In this document: piece after piece, positions 38,327-47,545 of the stretch | Layout of the letters: every line of letters begins with the position of its first letter | Numbering within the stretch: position 1 is the stretch's first letter | Origin: Sphingomonas profundi | GTDB taxonomy: Bacteria; Pseudomonadota; Alphaproteobacteria; Sphingomonadales; Sphingomonadaceae | Direction: 5' to 3' | Length of the DNA: 64,000 nucleotides | Assembly (NCBI RefSeq): GCF_009739515.1 | Contig: NZ_CP046535.1 | Span: 1,860,001 to 1,924,000, forward strand | Position numbers and translations under genes: made by a program | Notes under the pieces: generated by a model | Databases searched by the model: none | What the model was told of the DNA's origin: nothing | Seen by the model: the letters and a program-made list of their open reading frames with translations, nothing else

Positions 38327-40615
38327 ATGAGCACGGGGGCACGATCGACCGAGCAGTGGCGTGAGCATCGCGCCCTGCTGGAGGCCATTCAGCGCGGCGG
38401 GCCGGTCTCGCCGCCGGAGCCGCCGGCACCGCCGCCGGCGCCGGTGCTGGAAGACGCGACCACATCGCCGCTGGAGAGGTTCGGCGGCATCGCCCTCGCC
38501 ATCGTCGGCCTGCTGTGGGTGGCGGCGATCGTCACCTCGCTGCAGGTGGAGGCGGCGCCCGTCGCGGAGATCGCCGGCCGCATATCGCTGGCGAGCGGCC
38601 CGCTGGCGCTGCTCGGCATCCTCTACCTCCTCCTCCAGCGCACCAGCCGGCGCGAGGCCCGCCGCTTCGGCCAGACGGCGGCGGCGATGCGGGCGGAGGC
38701 GACCGCGCTGGACGAGACGATCGCCCGCCTGGCCGCGCGCATCGACGACAATCGCAAGGCAGTGGCCGAACACAGCCAGGAACTGCTGTCTCTGGGCGAG
38801 GATTCCGCCCTGCGCCTGGCCGAGATCGGCGCACAGATGCGCAACGAGGCCAAGGTGCTCGGCCGCCAGGCGGAGCAGCTGGAGTCGGCCACAACGGGTG
38901 CCTTCAGCGACATGGGCGTGTTGATGGCCGATCTGCCCCGTGTCGAGGCGCAGGTGCACGGCCTGTCGGAGCTGCTGCGCGACACCGGGCGCGACGCGAA
39001 CGACCGCGCGGCGGCGCTCTCCGTCGAGCTGAAGACCCTCGCCGATCGCGCGCGCGAGGTGGACGAGGTGGCCGGCGGCGCGGCGCAGCGGCTCTCCGCC
39101 CATCTCGCCCGGATCGAGAGCATCAGCGACGCCGCCGGCAACCGCATCGACGCGGCGGCGGACGGGATCGCGCGCACGGTGGATTCGGCGCTCACCAGCG
39201 CCGCCGATGCGGTGGACGCGACGCGCGCCAGCATCGACACGCAGCGCGCGGCTTTGATGGCGATGGTGGAACAGGGCAAGGCCGCCTTCGCCCGCGCGGC
39301 CGGCGACGCGGCGGAGGCGCTGGAAGATCGCATCGGCCGCGTGGCGGCGGAGGTTGAGGCGATCGGGATTCGGTTGGGCGGCCACGACACCGCCGCCCGC
39401 GCGCTGCTGGACATGCTGGCCGAGCGGATCGCCGGGATCGACCGGGCGCTGGCCGAGGCCGATCTCAACGGCACCGCCCGCGTCACCCAGCTGGCCCAGC
39501 GGCTGCGCGCGCTGGGCGAGGATGCGCAGGGCATCGGCGGCGCGATCGAACGCGGCGGCGCGGCCGCCGAGACGCTGATCGCGCGCGGCGAGCGGCTGCG
39601 CGACGTGGTCGCCGGCTGCGCGGCCGAGTTCGGCGAGCGGCTGCCCGCGCTCATGGAAGCGATCGAGGCCGAGGCGACGCGCGGCGGCACCGCGATCGAG
39701 GCGGTGATGCCGCGCGCGGAGGCGCTGGTCGCCGGGGTCGAGGATGCCGGCCGTGCGCTGGCGACGCTCGACGATCGGCTCGCCGCCCAGCGCGCCGCGC
39801 TGGACGGCATCGGCGAGACCGCGCGGGAGCAGCTGGAGATGCTCGAAGCGCGCGCCGCAGCCGTGGATGCGGTGCTGGCCGAGGCCGGCGAGCGGGCGCT
39901 GGCGCTGGCCGGCGGCGCCGGGCCGCAGCTGGTCGAGGCGCTGCTGCGCGTGCGCGAGACGGCGACGCAGGCGGCCGACCATGCCGGCCGCGCGCTGGGC
40001 GAGGCCGTCCAGTCCGCCGCCGACCGGCTGGGGGCCGAGAGCCGTCGCGCGCTCGACGAGCAGCTGGCCGGTGCCGTCGAGGACAAGCTGGCGGCGATCG
40101 CCAGCGCCTCAGACCGCGCCGTCGCCGCGGCGCAGGAGGCGAGCCGCCGCCTGACCGACGAGATGACCGCCATCGCCGCCACCGCGAGCGCCGTGGAGAA
40201 GAGGCTCGGCGAGGCACGCGCCAGCGAGCCCGTGGCCGGAGAGGACGGCGTCTCGGCACGTGTCGCCCACCTGATCGAGCAGCTGAACTCCACCGCCATC
40301 GACGTCGCCCGATTGCTGGCGAGCGACATCCCCGATACGCTGTGGGCGGCCTATCTGAAGGGCGATCGCGGCGTGTTCACCCGCCGCGCGGCCCGGCTGG
40401 TCGAAGCGTCAGAGTCCAAGGAGATCGCCCGCCGCTACGAGGCGGATGCCGGCTTCCGCGATCAGGTGAACCGCTACATCCACGATTTTGAGGCGATGCT
40501 GCGCCACATCCTGGCGACGCGCGATGGGTCGCTGCTGGGCGTGACCCTGCTGTCGGCCGACATGGGCAAGCTCTACGTGGCGCTGGCCCAGGCGATCGAG
40601 CGGCTGCGCACCTGA
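38327..40615 (+). CDS. large inner-membrane coiled-coil protein
   Basis: A 762-aa protein. A Pro-rich cytoplasmic head (about 28-42) and two membrane spans (about 52-74 and 84-103) precede about 530 residues of Ala/Glu/Arg-rich coiled coil built from repeated ALDETIARLAARI, LADRAREVDEVAGGAAQRLS and similar heptads. A distinct C-terminal globular part follows (about 655-762: LNSTAIDVARLLASDIPDTL, then VNRYIHDFEAMLRHILATRD), which looks like the conserved functional end. The coil recalls chemoreceptors or polarity scaffolds, but there is no MCP signalling hairpin motif. Divergent from hpt, so perhaps connected to that cluster. Confidence 0.75.
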   Translation: MSTGARSTEQWREHRALLEAIQRGGPVSPPEPPAPPPAPVLEDATTSPLERFGGIALAIVGLLWVAAIVTSLQVEAAPVAEIAGRISLASGPLALLGILYLLLQRTSRREARRFGQTAAAMRAEATALDETIARLAARIDDNRKAVAEHSQELLSLGEDSALRLAEIGAQMRNEAKVLGRQAEQLESATTGAFSDMGVLMADLPRVEAQVHGLSELLRDTGRDANDRAAALSVELKTLADRAREVDEVAGGAAQRLSAHLARIESISDAAGNRIDAAADGIARTVDSALTSAADAVDATRASIDTQRAALMAMVEQGKAAFARAAGDAAEALEDRIGRVAAEVEAIGIRLGGHDTAARALLDMLAERIAGIDRALAEADLNGTARVTQLAQRLRALGEDAQGIGGAIERGGAAAETLIARGERLRDVVAGCAAEFGERLPALMEAIEAEATRGGTAIEAVMPRAEALVAGVEDAGRALATLDDRLAAQRAALDGIGETAREQLEMLEARAAAVDAVLAEAGERALALAGGAGPQLVEALLRVRETATQAADHAGRALGEAVQSAADRLGAESRRALDEQLAGAVEDKLAAIASASDRAVAAAQEASRRLTDEMTAIAATASAVEKRLGEARASEPVAGEDGVSARVAHLIEQLNSTAIDVARLLASDIPDTLWAAYLKGDRGVFTRRAARLVEASESKEIARRYEADAGFRDQVNRYIHDFEAMLRHILATRDGSLLGVTLLSADMGKLYVALAQAIERLRT

Positions 40616-40673
40616 CGCCGGGTGCCGGCCTTCATACGCTCATGGCGTGTCCGATAGCCTGACCCGGACTTCC

Positions 40674-40705
40674 GTCGTCATTCCGGCGCAGGCGAGATTC
40701 CATGC
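40674..40705 (+). repeat. short dispersed repeat (CGTCATTCC type)
   Basis: CGTCGTCATTCCGGCGCAGG followed by CGAGATTCCATGCC resembles the widespread GTCATTCC...GGAATCCA palindromes and the inverted word at 17934-17953. The spacer 40616-40858 shows no other recognisable feature. Confidence 0.5.
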
Positions 40706-40858
40706 CTCTCCCTTGACGCCGTCGCTTGCGGATCGGCGAACGGGTAAAACGACGAAGGAGCCGGCGCGCGGTCGCGATGCGCTTGCCAGCCTCTTCGCAT
40801 CGAGCGAGTCTCGCGTTTCGGCTGAAACAGACTTTACCGTGGCATGGACCAGCCGGGA

Positions 40859-41137
40859 TCAGACACCGGTCGGCTTGCTGGCCGTGAAGAAGTCCAGCGC
40901 CTGCGGCCCGATCCAGCCGTTGACATAGTTGAGATAATAGAGCCCGAACACGGCCAGCGACAGCCATGTCGTCCAGATCGCCGTGCGCTTCAGGCTGAAG
41001 CGCGGCGGCGCGCCGCGCATCTGCCCGGCCACCTCGATGTCCGGCTCCGCGCTGGATCGCAGGCGGAACGGCAGCACGAAGAACAGGCACAGCGACCAGA
41101 ACAGCGGATACAAAGCGAGGATCGAGGAGAATTTCAT
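40859..41137 (-). CDS. DUF1467 family membrane protein
   Basis: A 92-aa protein with two membrane helices (about 7-26, LALYPLFWSLCLFFVLPFRL, and 54-71, IWTTWLSLAVFGLYYLNYVN). The FWSLCLFFVLPFRLRS start and a middle cytoplasmic loop ending RFSLKRT are the DUF1467 pattern. The family is alphaproteobacterial and of unknown function, commonly downstream of nuo/rnj as here. Gap 41138-41278 contains one short CAGCGAAGTCGAGACC repeat word. Confidence 0.85.
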   Translation of the reverse strand: MKFSSILALYPLFWSLCLFFVLPFRLRSSAEPDIEVAGQMRGAPPRFSLKRTAIWTTWLSLAVFGLYYLNYVNGWIGPQALDFFTASKPTGV

Positions 41138-41278
41138 CGTTTGCCTGCGGAGCCGCGCTCCCCCTCATGTCCAGCGAAGTCGAGACCCATTGCCGGGCGC
41201 GGGATGAGCCCGGTGCAAGAGCCTCCACCGCGCCCAGCCGGCCGCTCGCTTCCACGAGGGGCAGGCGCGGGCACGGCC

Positions 41279-42952
41279 TTACACCCGGATGATCGAGACA
41301 TCCACCACCGGCTTCTTGCCCGTCCACTGCGTCGCGCGGCGGCGCACGGCCAGGCGGATCGCCTCGCGCAGTTTCGCCTCGTCTCGGCCGCCGTCCGCCG
41401 CAGCGCCGGCCGCGGCATCGGCCGCCTCGGCGATGAAGTCGTCGCGATCCTCCTCCACGGGTATGCCCTGAATGGCGATGGCGGGCACGCCGCCCACCTG
41501 GCCCTTGCCGTCGAGCGCTACCGTCACCGCGATCAGGCCGTGCAGCGAGATCCTGCGCCGCTCGTTAATCGTCGATCCGTCGGCCGGCAGGATCACGTCG
41601 CCGTCCAGGATCAGCCGCCCCACCCGCTCGTGGCCGACCAGCGACGGCCCGCCGGGCGCCAGGCGGATCACCGTGCCGTTCTGCTGGATCACCGCATTGG
41701 GCACGCCCTCGCTCAGGCCGAAGCGCGCCTGCTCGGCCATGTGGCGCATCTCGCCATGCACCGGCAGCAGGATCTCGGGCCGGATCCACTTGTACATCAG
41801 GGCAAGCTCCGGCCGCCCGGGATGGCCGGAAACGTGGACGTGGGCCTGACGATCGGTGATCATGATGACGTTCCTGGCCGCCAGCGCGTTCTGGATGCGG
41901 CCGATCGCGATCTCGTTGCCCGGGATCTGCTTGGACGAGAAGACGACCGTGTCGCCCTCTGAGAGCTTCAGCTGGTGGCTGTTGAAGGCGATGCGGGCCA
42001 GCGCCGCCCGCGCCTCCCCCTGCCCGCCCGTCGCCACGATCATCACCTCGCGCGGCGGCAGGCGCATCGCCTCGTCGAAGCCGATCGTCTCGGGAAAGTC
42101 CCTGAGATAGCCGGTCGCCTTGGCCACCTTGATGATGCGATCGAGCGAGCGCCCGGCCACGCACAACTTGCGGCCGGTATCCACCGCCACCGCGCCCAAC
42201 GTCTGCACCCGCGCCGCATTGGAGGCGAAGGTGGTGACGAGCACGCGGCCGGTGGCGGCGCCGATCACGCCGTCCAGCCCCTCACGCACCGCCGCCTCCG
42301 ATCCGGACGCGGCATCGTTGAACACGTTGGTGGAATCGCAGACGAGCGCGAGGATGCCCTTGTCGCCGATCGCCTCCAGCTCCTCGGCGGTGGATGGGGT
42401 GCCGAGCAGCGGCTCCTCGTCCAGCTTCCAGTCGCCGGTGTGCATGATGCGGCCGTAGGGCGTCTCGATCAGCAGCGCATTGCCCTCCGGGATCGAGTGG
42501 GCGAGCGGCACGTAGGTGAAACCGAACGGCCCGAGCTGGAACGAGCCCTCGTTCTGGATGACGTGCAGCTTTACCTTGTTGCCCAGCCCCTCCTCATCCA
42601 GCTTGCCGCGGATCAGGCCGGCGGTGAACGGCGTGGCGTAGAGCGGCACGCCGAGATCGGCGGCCAGATACGGGATCGCGCCGATATGATCCTCATGCCC
42701 GTGGGTCAGCACGATGCCGAGCAGGTCGCGCGCATTCTTCTCGATGAAGTCGAGATCGGGCAGGATCAGGTCGATGCCAGGATAGGCCGGATCGGCGAAG
42801 GTGAGGCCGAGATCGACCATCACCCACTTGCCCTGGCAGCCGTAGAGATTGACGTTCATGCCGATCTCCCCCGATCCGCCGAGGGCGAGGAAGAGCAATT
42901 CGTTACCGGGTTTCGTCACTTGGGTTCCATTCGATAGGGCGCGTGCCGGCAT
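41279..42952 (-). CDS. rnj: ribonuclease J
   Basis: A 557-aa metallo-beta-lactamase/beta-CASP nuclease with 5'-3' exo- and endoribonuclease activity. The Zn site VLTHGHEDHIGAIPYL (HxHxDH), FTYVPLAHSIPEGNALLIET and MHTGDWKLDEEP are present. The beta-CASP part includes LVTTFASNAARVQTLGAVA and VFSSKQIPGNE, and the late motif VHVSGHPGRPE is present. Start uncertain: ATG 42952, or GTG 42919 (VTKPGNELLFLALGGSGEIG), which matches the usual family N-terminus better. Downstream of coaX in the nuo-birA-coaX-rnj string. Confidence 0.95.
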   Translation of the reverse strand: MPARALSNGTQVTKPGNELLFLALGGSGEIGMNVNLYGCQGKWVMVDLGLTFADPAYPGIDLILPDLDFIEKNARDLLGIVLTHGHEDHIGAIPYLAADLGVPLYATPFTAGLIRGKLDEEGLGNKVKLHVIQNEGSFQLGPFGFTYVPLAHSIPEGNALLIETPYGRIMHTGDWKLDEEPLLGTPSTAEELEAIGDKGILALVCDSTNVFNDAASGSEAAVREGLDGVIGAATGRVLVTTFASNAARVQTLGAVAVDTGRKLCVAGRSLDRIIKVAKATGYLRDFPETIGFDEAMRLPPREVMIVATGGQGEARAALARIAFNSHQLKLSEGDTVVFSSKQIPGNEIAIGRIQNALAARNVIMITDRQAHVHVSGHPGRPELALMYKWIRPEILLPVHGEMRHMAEQARFGLSEGVPNAVIQQNGTVIRLAPGGPSLVGHERVGRLILDGDVILPADGSTINERRRISLHGLIAVTVALDGKGQVGGVPAIAIQGIPVEEDRDDFIAEAADAAAGAAADGGRDEAKLREAIRLAVRRRATQWTGKKPVVDVSIIRV

Positions 42953-43000
42953 CGGGCCGGCGGGCGCGAACGAGAGCGGCGGCGCTGCGCCGCCTGTGGG

Positions 43001-43780
43001 TCAGGCCGTGGCCCGACGGTAGAGCAGGCCGAGGCCCTGGATGGTGAGATCGGGCTCGATCGCATCGAAGATGGCGGTGCGCTGGTCGAACAGGGTGGCC
43101 AGGCCGCCGGTGGCGATCACCTTGGCCGGCCGGCCGATCTCCGCCTTCAGCCGTGTGACCAGCCCCTCCATCATCGCCACATAGCCCCAGAAGATGCCGA
43201 CATGCATCTGGTCCTCGGTCGTGCGGCCGATCACGCGGGTGTCGCGCGGCGGCTCGATGGCGATGCGCGGCAGCTTGGCGGCCGCCGCGAACAGCGCGTC
43301 GAGCGACAGGTTGATGCCCGGCGCGATGATGCCGCCCTTGTAGGCGCCGTCATAATCGACGACGTCGAAGGTTGTGGCGGTGCCGAAATCGACCACGATC
43401 AGATCGCCCTTGTAGCGGCGGTGCGCCGCGATCACGTTGAGCGCGCGATCGGCACCCACCGTGCTCGGCTCGACCACGTCGAGCTCGATACCGTAGGTGG
43501 CGGGCGGGTGGCCCGCGACAAGGGCCGTGACGCCGAAATATTTCGATGCCAGCACCTGCAGATTGTGCAGCGCGCGCGGCACGACGGTGCCGATGATGAC
43601 GGCCGTCACCACGCCGCGATCATGCCCCTCGAGCTGGAGCAGCTGGTGGAGCCACACGGCATATTCGTCCGCCGTGCGGCGGGCATCGGTGGCGATGCGC
43701 CAGCGCGCGCGGATATCCCCGCCGTCCGCCACCAGCGCGAAGACGATATTGGTGTTGCCGGCATCGATGGCAAGCAGCAT
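43001..43780 (-). CDS. coaX: type III pantothenate kinase
   Basis: A 259-aa enzyme, first step of CoA synthesis. The start at 43780 gives [17 protein letters not shown], the phosphate-1 motif of the ASKHA fold. [51 protein letters not shown] and [20 protein letters not shown] follow. The gene order birA-coaX is common, both being small cofactor-related enzymes. Confidence 0.97.
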   Translation of the reverse strand: MLLAIDAGNTNIVFALVADGGDIRARWRIATDARRTADEYAVWLHQLLQLEGHDRGVVTAVIIGTVVPRALHNLQVLASKYFGVTALVAGHPPATYGIELDVVEPSTVGADRALNVIAAHRRYKGDLIVVDFGTATTFDVVDYDGAYKGGIIAPGINLSLDALFAAAAKLPRIAIEPPRDTRVIGRTTEDQMHVGIFWGYVAMMEGLVTRLKAEIGRPAKVIATGGLATLFDQRTAIFDAIEPDLTIQGLGLLYRRATA

Positions 43781-43790
43781 GAGGCGACCT

Positions 43791-44501
43791 TCAGAGCGCG
43801 AACACGTCACCGGCGTGCATGACATGGCGCGATCCATCCGCCAAGCGCAGCCGCAGGGCACCGTCCTCCGCCAGGCCGTCGAACAGGCCCTCGATCGCGC
43901 CGCCGTCCGCGCCCCTGGCGAGCAGCGGCGTGCCGATCGGGTGGGCCGCCGCCAGCCACGCACCACGCACCGGCCCCAGCCCCTCGCCTCGCCAGCGCGA
44001 CACCCAGCGCGCGAACGCGCCGGCGAGATCGTGGAGGAAGACGTCGGGATCGGGCGCCGCGGCGCCGGCGGCGGGCAGGCTCGTAACCGGGCGGCCGAGC
44101 CCGGCGGGATGCCAGGCCAGGTTCACGCCGAAGCCGATCACCACCGCATCCCCAGCCTTTTCCAGCAGGATGCCGGAGAGCTTGGCGCCGCCCAGCATCA
44201 CGTCGTTGGGCCATTTCAGCCGAAGATCCGGCGCGGCGGTATAGGCGGAGAGGACCTCGTGCAGCGCCACCGCCGCCACCAGCGCCAGGGTGGGCGCCGG
44301 CGGATCGGCGGCGCGGTGGCGCAGCAGGGTGCTCGCGTGGAGATTGCCGGTAGGGGAGTCCCAGGCCCGCCCCTGCCGCCCGCGCCCGCCGGTCTGCACC
44401 GCCGCGCGCAGCCACAACCCCTCGGCTGCGCCGGCGGCGGCGAGCGCCGCGACATCGTCGTTGGTCGATCCCGTCCGCGGGACGGTGCGCAGCTCGATCA
44501 G
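43791..44501 (-). CDS. birA: biotin-[acetyl-CoA-carboxylase] ligase, probable CTG start
   Basis: A 236-aa catalytic-only biotin protein ligase with no N-terminal winged helix, so not a repressor. [60 protein letters not shown] and [12 protein letters not shown] are the ligase motifs. No ATG/GTG/TTG precedes the conserved start. The only reasonable site is CTG 44501, which overlaps the nuoN stop as CTGA and gives [16 protein letters not shown] non-canonical start with translational coupling is inferred. Confidence 0.9.
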   Translation of the reverse strand: MIELRTVPRTGSTNDDVAALAAAGAAEGLWLRAAVQTGGRGRQGRAWDSPTGNLHASTLLRHRAADPPAPTLALVAAVALHEVLSAYTAAPDLRLKWPNDVMLGGAKLSGILLEKAGDAVVIGFGVNLAWHPAGLGRPVTSLPAAGAAAPDPDVFLHDLAGAFARWVSRWRGEGLGPVRGAWLAAAHPIGTPLLARGADGGAIEGLFDGLAEDGALRLRLADGSRHVMHAGDVFAL

Positions 44502-45937
44502 AACAGCGCCCGCGCGGCGGCGAGGCTGGCGGCGCCCAGCGCCGGGATCGTCAGATAGCCGAGCGGCGACACGAACAGCGCCGACAGTGCGATCAGCGTG
44601 CCCTCCGCATAGCTGGTGATCGGCGCGTAGGCCGGTGCCGGCTCGTCGAAGTACATCGTCTTGACGATCTTCAGATAATAGAAGGCGCCGATCACCGAGG
44701 TGGCGATGCCGATCATCGCCAGCGGCCACAAACCGACGCCGACGACCGCATCGAACACGAGGAACTTCGGCCAGAAGCCGAACAAAGGCGGGATGCCGGC
44801 GAGGCTGAACATGAACACCGCGAACGCCGCCGCCAGCCCCGGCCGCGTGCGCGACAGGCCGGCGAGGCTCGCGATCGTCTCCACCGGCTCGCCACCGGCG
44901 TCGCGCATCTGCAGCACGCAGAGGAAGCTGCCGAGCGTCATCGCGATGTAGACGGCCATGTACGTCATCACCGCCGCCACGCCCTCGGCCGTGCCGGCGA
45001 CGAGGCCGAACAGGGCGAAACCGACATTGTTGATCGAGGAGTAGGCCAGCAGCCGCTTGATGTTGCTCTGCCCGATCGCGGCGACGCCGCCGAGGATCGT
45101 CGAGGCGAGCGCCGAGAAGATCACGATCTGCTGCCACGCCGACGATGCCGGACCCATCGCCTCCACCGCCACCCGCACCATCAGCCCCATCGCCGCCACC
45201 TTGGGGGCCGAGGCGAAGAAGGCGGTGACGGGCGTGGGTGCGCCCTCATACACGTCCGGCGTCCACATGTGGAACGGCACGGCGGCGATCTTGAAGGCGA
45301 TGCCGGCGAACACGAACACCAAGCCGAACAGCTCGCCCGTGGAGACGCCATCCGCCACGGCGGCGGAGATCCCGCCGAACAGGGTGGTGCCGGTGAAGCC
45401 GTAGGTCAGCGAGATGCCGTAGAGCAGGATGCCGGAGGCGAGCGCCCCGAGCACGAAATATTTGAGGCCCGCCTCGGCCGAACGCGCATCCCGCCGCATG
45501 AAGCTGGCCAGCACATAGGCGGCCAGCGATTGCAGCTCCAGCCCGACATAGAGGGTCAGCATGTCGCCGGCCGACACCATCATGCCCATGCCGATGGCGG
45601 AGAGCAGGATCAGGATCGGATATTCGGCGCGCAGGGCCCCGCCCCGCTCGAAGAAGCGCGGCGCGATCATGATCGAGACGGCGGCCGCCAGGTAGATGAG
45701 CAGCTTGGCGAAGGCCGAGAAGGCGTCCGCATGGTAGAGCCCGCCGAAGCCGTCGCCGAATCCGCTGACCGGCGCTACGGCGGCGGCGGTGGCCGCCACC
45801 AGGATCGCGACGGCGGCGATCGAGACGCCGCGGGTGGTGCGATCGCCCATGAAGGCGGCGACCATCAGCAAAGCGAGCGAACCCAGCGACAGGATCAGCT
45901 CCGGCAGGGTCAGCAGGATGGAGGAGGCGTTGGACAT
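44498..45937 (-). CDS. nuoN: NADH-quinone oxidoreductase subunit N
   Basis: A 479-aa antiporter-like proton-pumping subunit with about 14 helices. GLELQSLAAYVLASFMRRD (with the key Glu), ALASTILGGVAAIGQSNIKR (key Lys) and LLAYSSINNVGFALFGL are conserved. It starts one base into the nuoM stop and ends overlapping birA. Confidence 0.98.
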   Translation of the reverse strand: MSNASSILLTLPELILSLGSLALLMVAAFMGDRTTRGVSIAAVAILVAATAAAVAPVSGFGDGFGGLYHADAFSAFAKLLIYLAAAVSIMIAPRFFERGGALRAEYPILILLSAIGMGMMVSAGDMLTLYVGLELQSLAAYVLASFMRRDARSAEAGLKYFVLGALASGILLYGISLTYGFTGTTLFGGISAAVADGVSTGELFGLVFVFAGIAFKIAAVPFHMWTPDVYEGAPTPVTAFFASAPKVAAMGLMVRVAVEAMGPASSAWQQIVIFSALASTILGGVAAIGQSNIKRLLAYSSINNVGFALFGLVAGTAEGVAAVMTYMAVYIAMTLGSFLCVLQMRDAGGEPVETIASLAGLSRTRPGLAAAFAVFMFSLAGIPPLFGFWPKFLVFDAVVGVGLWPLAMIGIATSVIGAFYYLKIVKTMYFDEPAPAYAPITSYAEGTLIALSALFVSPLGYLTIPALGAASLAAARALF

Positions 45938-47544
45938 CAGTGCGCCCCCCCCGGCGCGTCGGGCATGTGCGCGGCGGGCGCGTGATCGGCGGCGCCATGA
46001 CCGGCCGCCCCGTGCGTGGCGGCCGCGGCCGCTGCGGGAGAACCGGCCGTCACCCTAGCGTCGCCGCCGGGCCATGCGCGATCGACGCGGGCCAGCACGA
46101 CGCCCACGTCGCGCCGCATCGGGTGGATGAAGCTCTCCGGATAGACGCCCATCCACAGCACGACCAGGGCGATCGGCACCATCAGCGCGATCTCGCGCGG
46201 CGTGAGATCACGCATGGCCATCACGTCCGGCTTGTCGAGCGTGCCGTAGACGACGCGGCGGTAGAGGTAGAGCATGTATGCCGCGCCCAGGATTATGCCG
46301 GTCGTCGCGACCAGCGCCACCCAGCTGTTCGCCCGGTACGATCCCATCAGCGACAGGAACTCGCCGACGAAGCCGCTGGTGCCCGGCAGGCCGACGGACG
46401 CCATCGTGAACAGCAGGAACAGGATGGCGTAGCGCGGCATGTTGTTGGCGAGGCCGCCATAGCGCGCGATCTCGCGCGTGTGCAGCCGATCGTAGATGAT
46501 GCCGACGCACAGGAACAACGCGCCGGAAACGAGGCCGTGGCTCAGCATCACCAGCATCGCGCCCTCGATGCCCTGGCGGTTGAAGGTGAACAGGCCGATC
46601 GTCACGAACGCCATGTGCGCTACCGACGAGTAGGCGATCAGCTTCTTCATGTCCGTCTGCACCAGCGCGACGAGCGAGGTGTAGACGATCGCCACCATCG
46701 ACAGGCCCATCACGAGCCAGAACAGCTGCGCCGACGCTTCCGGAAACATCGGCAGCAGAAAGCGGATGAAGCCGTAGCCGCCCATCTTCAGCAGCACGCC
46801 GGCCAGGATCACCGAGCCCGCCGTGGGCGCCTGCACGTGCGCGTCGGGCAGCCAGGTATGCACCGGCCACATCGGCATCTTCACCGCAAAGGAGGCGAAG
46901 AAGGCGAGGAACAGCCATGTCTGCGCTTGGACCGGGAAGTCGTGCGCCATCAAGGTCGGGATGTCGGTGGTGCCGGCCTGGCGGGCCATCCACAGCATCG
47001 CGATCAGCATCAGCACCGATCCGAGCAGGGTGTAGAGGAAGAATTTGTAGCTCGCGTAGATCCGCTCGGCACCGCCCCAGATGCCGATGATCAGGTACAT
47101 CGGGATCAGGCCGGCCTCGAAGAAGATATAGAACAGGAACAGGTCCTGCGCCGCGAACACACCGATCATCAGCGTTTCCATCAGCAGGAACGCCGCCATA
47201 TACTCCGGCACGCGCTTGGTGATCGCCTCCCACGACGCGCCGATGCAGATCGGCATCAGGAAGACGGAGAGCATGATCAGCAGCAGCGCGATGCCGTCGA
47301 TGCCCAGGGCCCAGGCGAAGCGGCCGAACAGATCGACATGCTCGACGAACTGCCACTGCGGGCCGCCCGCGTCGTAGCCCAGCCACAGAACGATGCCGAG
47401 CGCGAGATCGATCAGCGTGGCGATCAGCGCCGCCCAGCGGGCGTTGGCGGCGCGCGCCGCCTCGTCGCCGGGCGCGAACAGGCACCAGAGCGCCGCCGCC
47501 AGCGGCACCGCGATCAGGATGGTGAGGATGGGAAGTCCGGTCAT
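45937..47544 (-). CDS. nuoM: NADH-quinone oxidoreductase subunit M
   Basis: A 535-aa antiporter-like subunit. [40 protein letters not shown] (Glu), [20 protein letters not shown] and [18 protein letters not shown] are conserved. Beyond the usual end there is a tail of about 35 residues rich in Ala/His ([20 protein letters not shown]), echoing the His-rich insert of NuoL. Confidence 0.98.
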   Translation of the reverse strand: MTGLPILTILIAVPLAAALWCLFAPGDEAARAANARWAALIATLIDLALGIVLWLGYDAGGPQWQFVEHVDLFGRFAWALGIDGIALLLIMLSVFLMPICIGASWEAITKRVPEYMAAFLLMETLMIGVFAAQDLFLFYIFFEAGLIPMYLIIGIWGGAERIYASYKFFLYTLLGSVLMLIAMLWMARQAGTTDIPTLMAHDFPVQAQTWLFLAFFASFAVKMPMWPVHTWLPDAHVQAPTAGSVILAGVLLKMGGYGFIRFLLPMFPEASAQLFWLVMGLSMVAIVYTSLVALVQTDMKKLIAYSSVAHMAFVTIGLFTFNRQGIEGAMLVMLSHGLVSGALFLCVGIIYDRLHTREIARYGGLANNMPRYAILFLLFTMASVGLPGTSGFVGEFLSLMGSYRANSWVALVATTGIILGAAYMLYLYRRVVYGTLDKPDVMAMRDLTPREIALMVPIALVVLWMGVYPESFIHPMRRDVGVVLARVDRAWPGGDARVTAGSPAAAAAATHGAAGHGAADHAPAAHMPDAPGGAH

Positions 47545-47545
47545 G

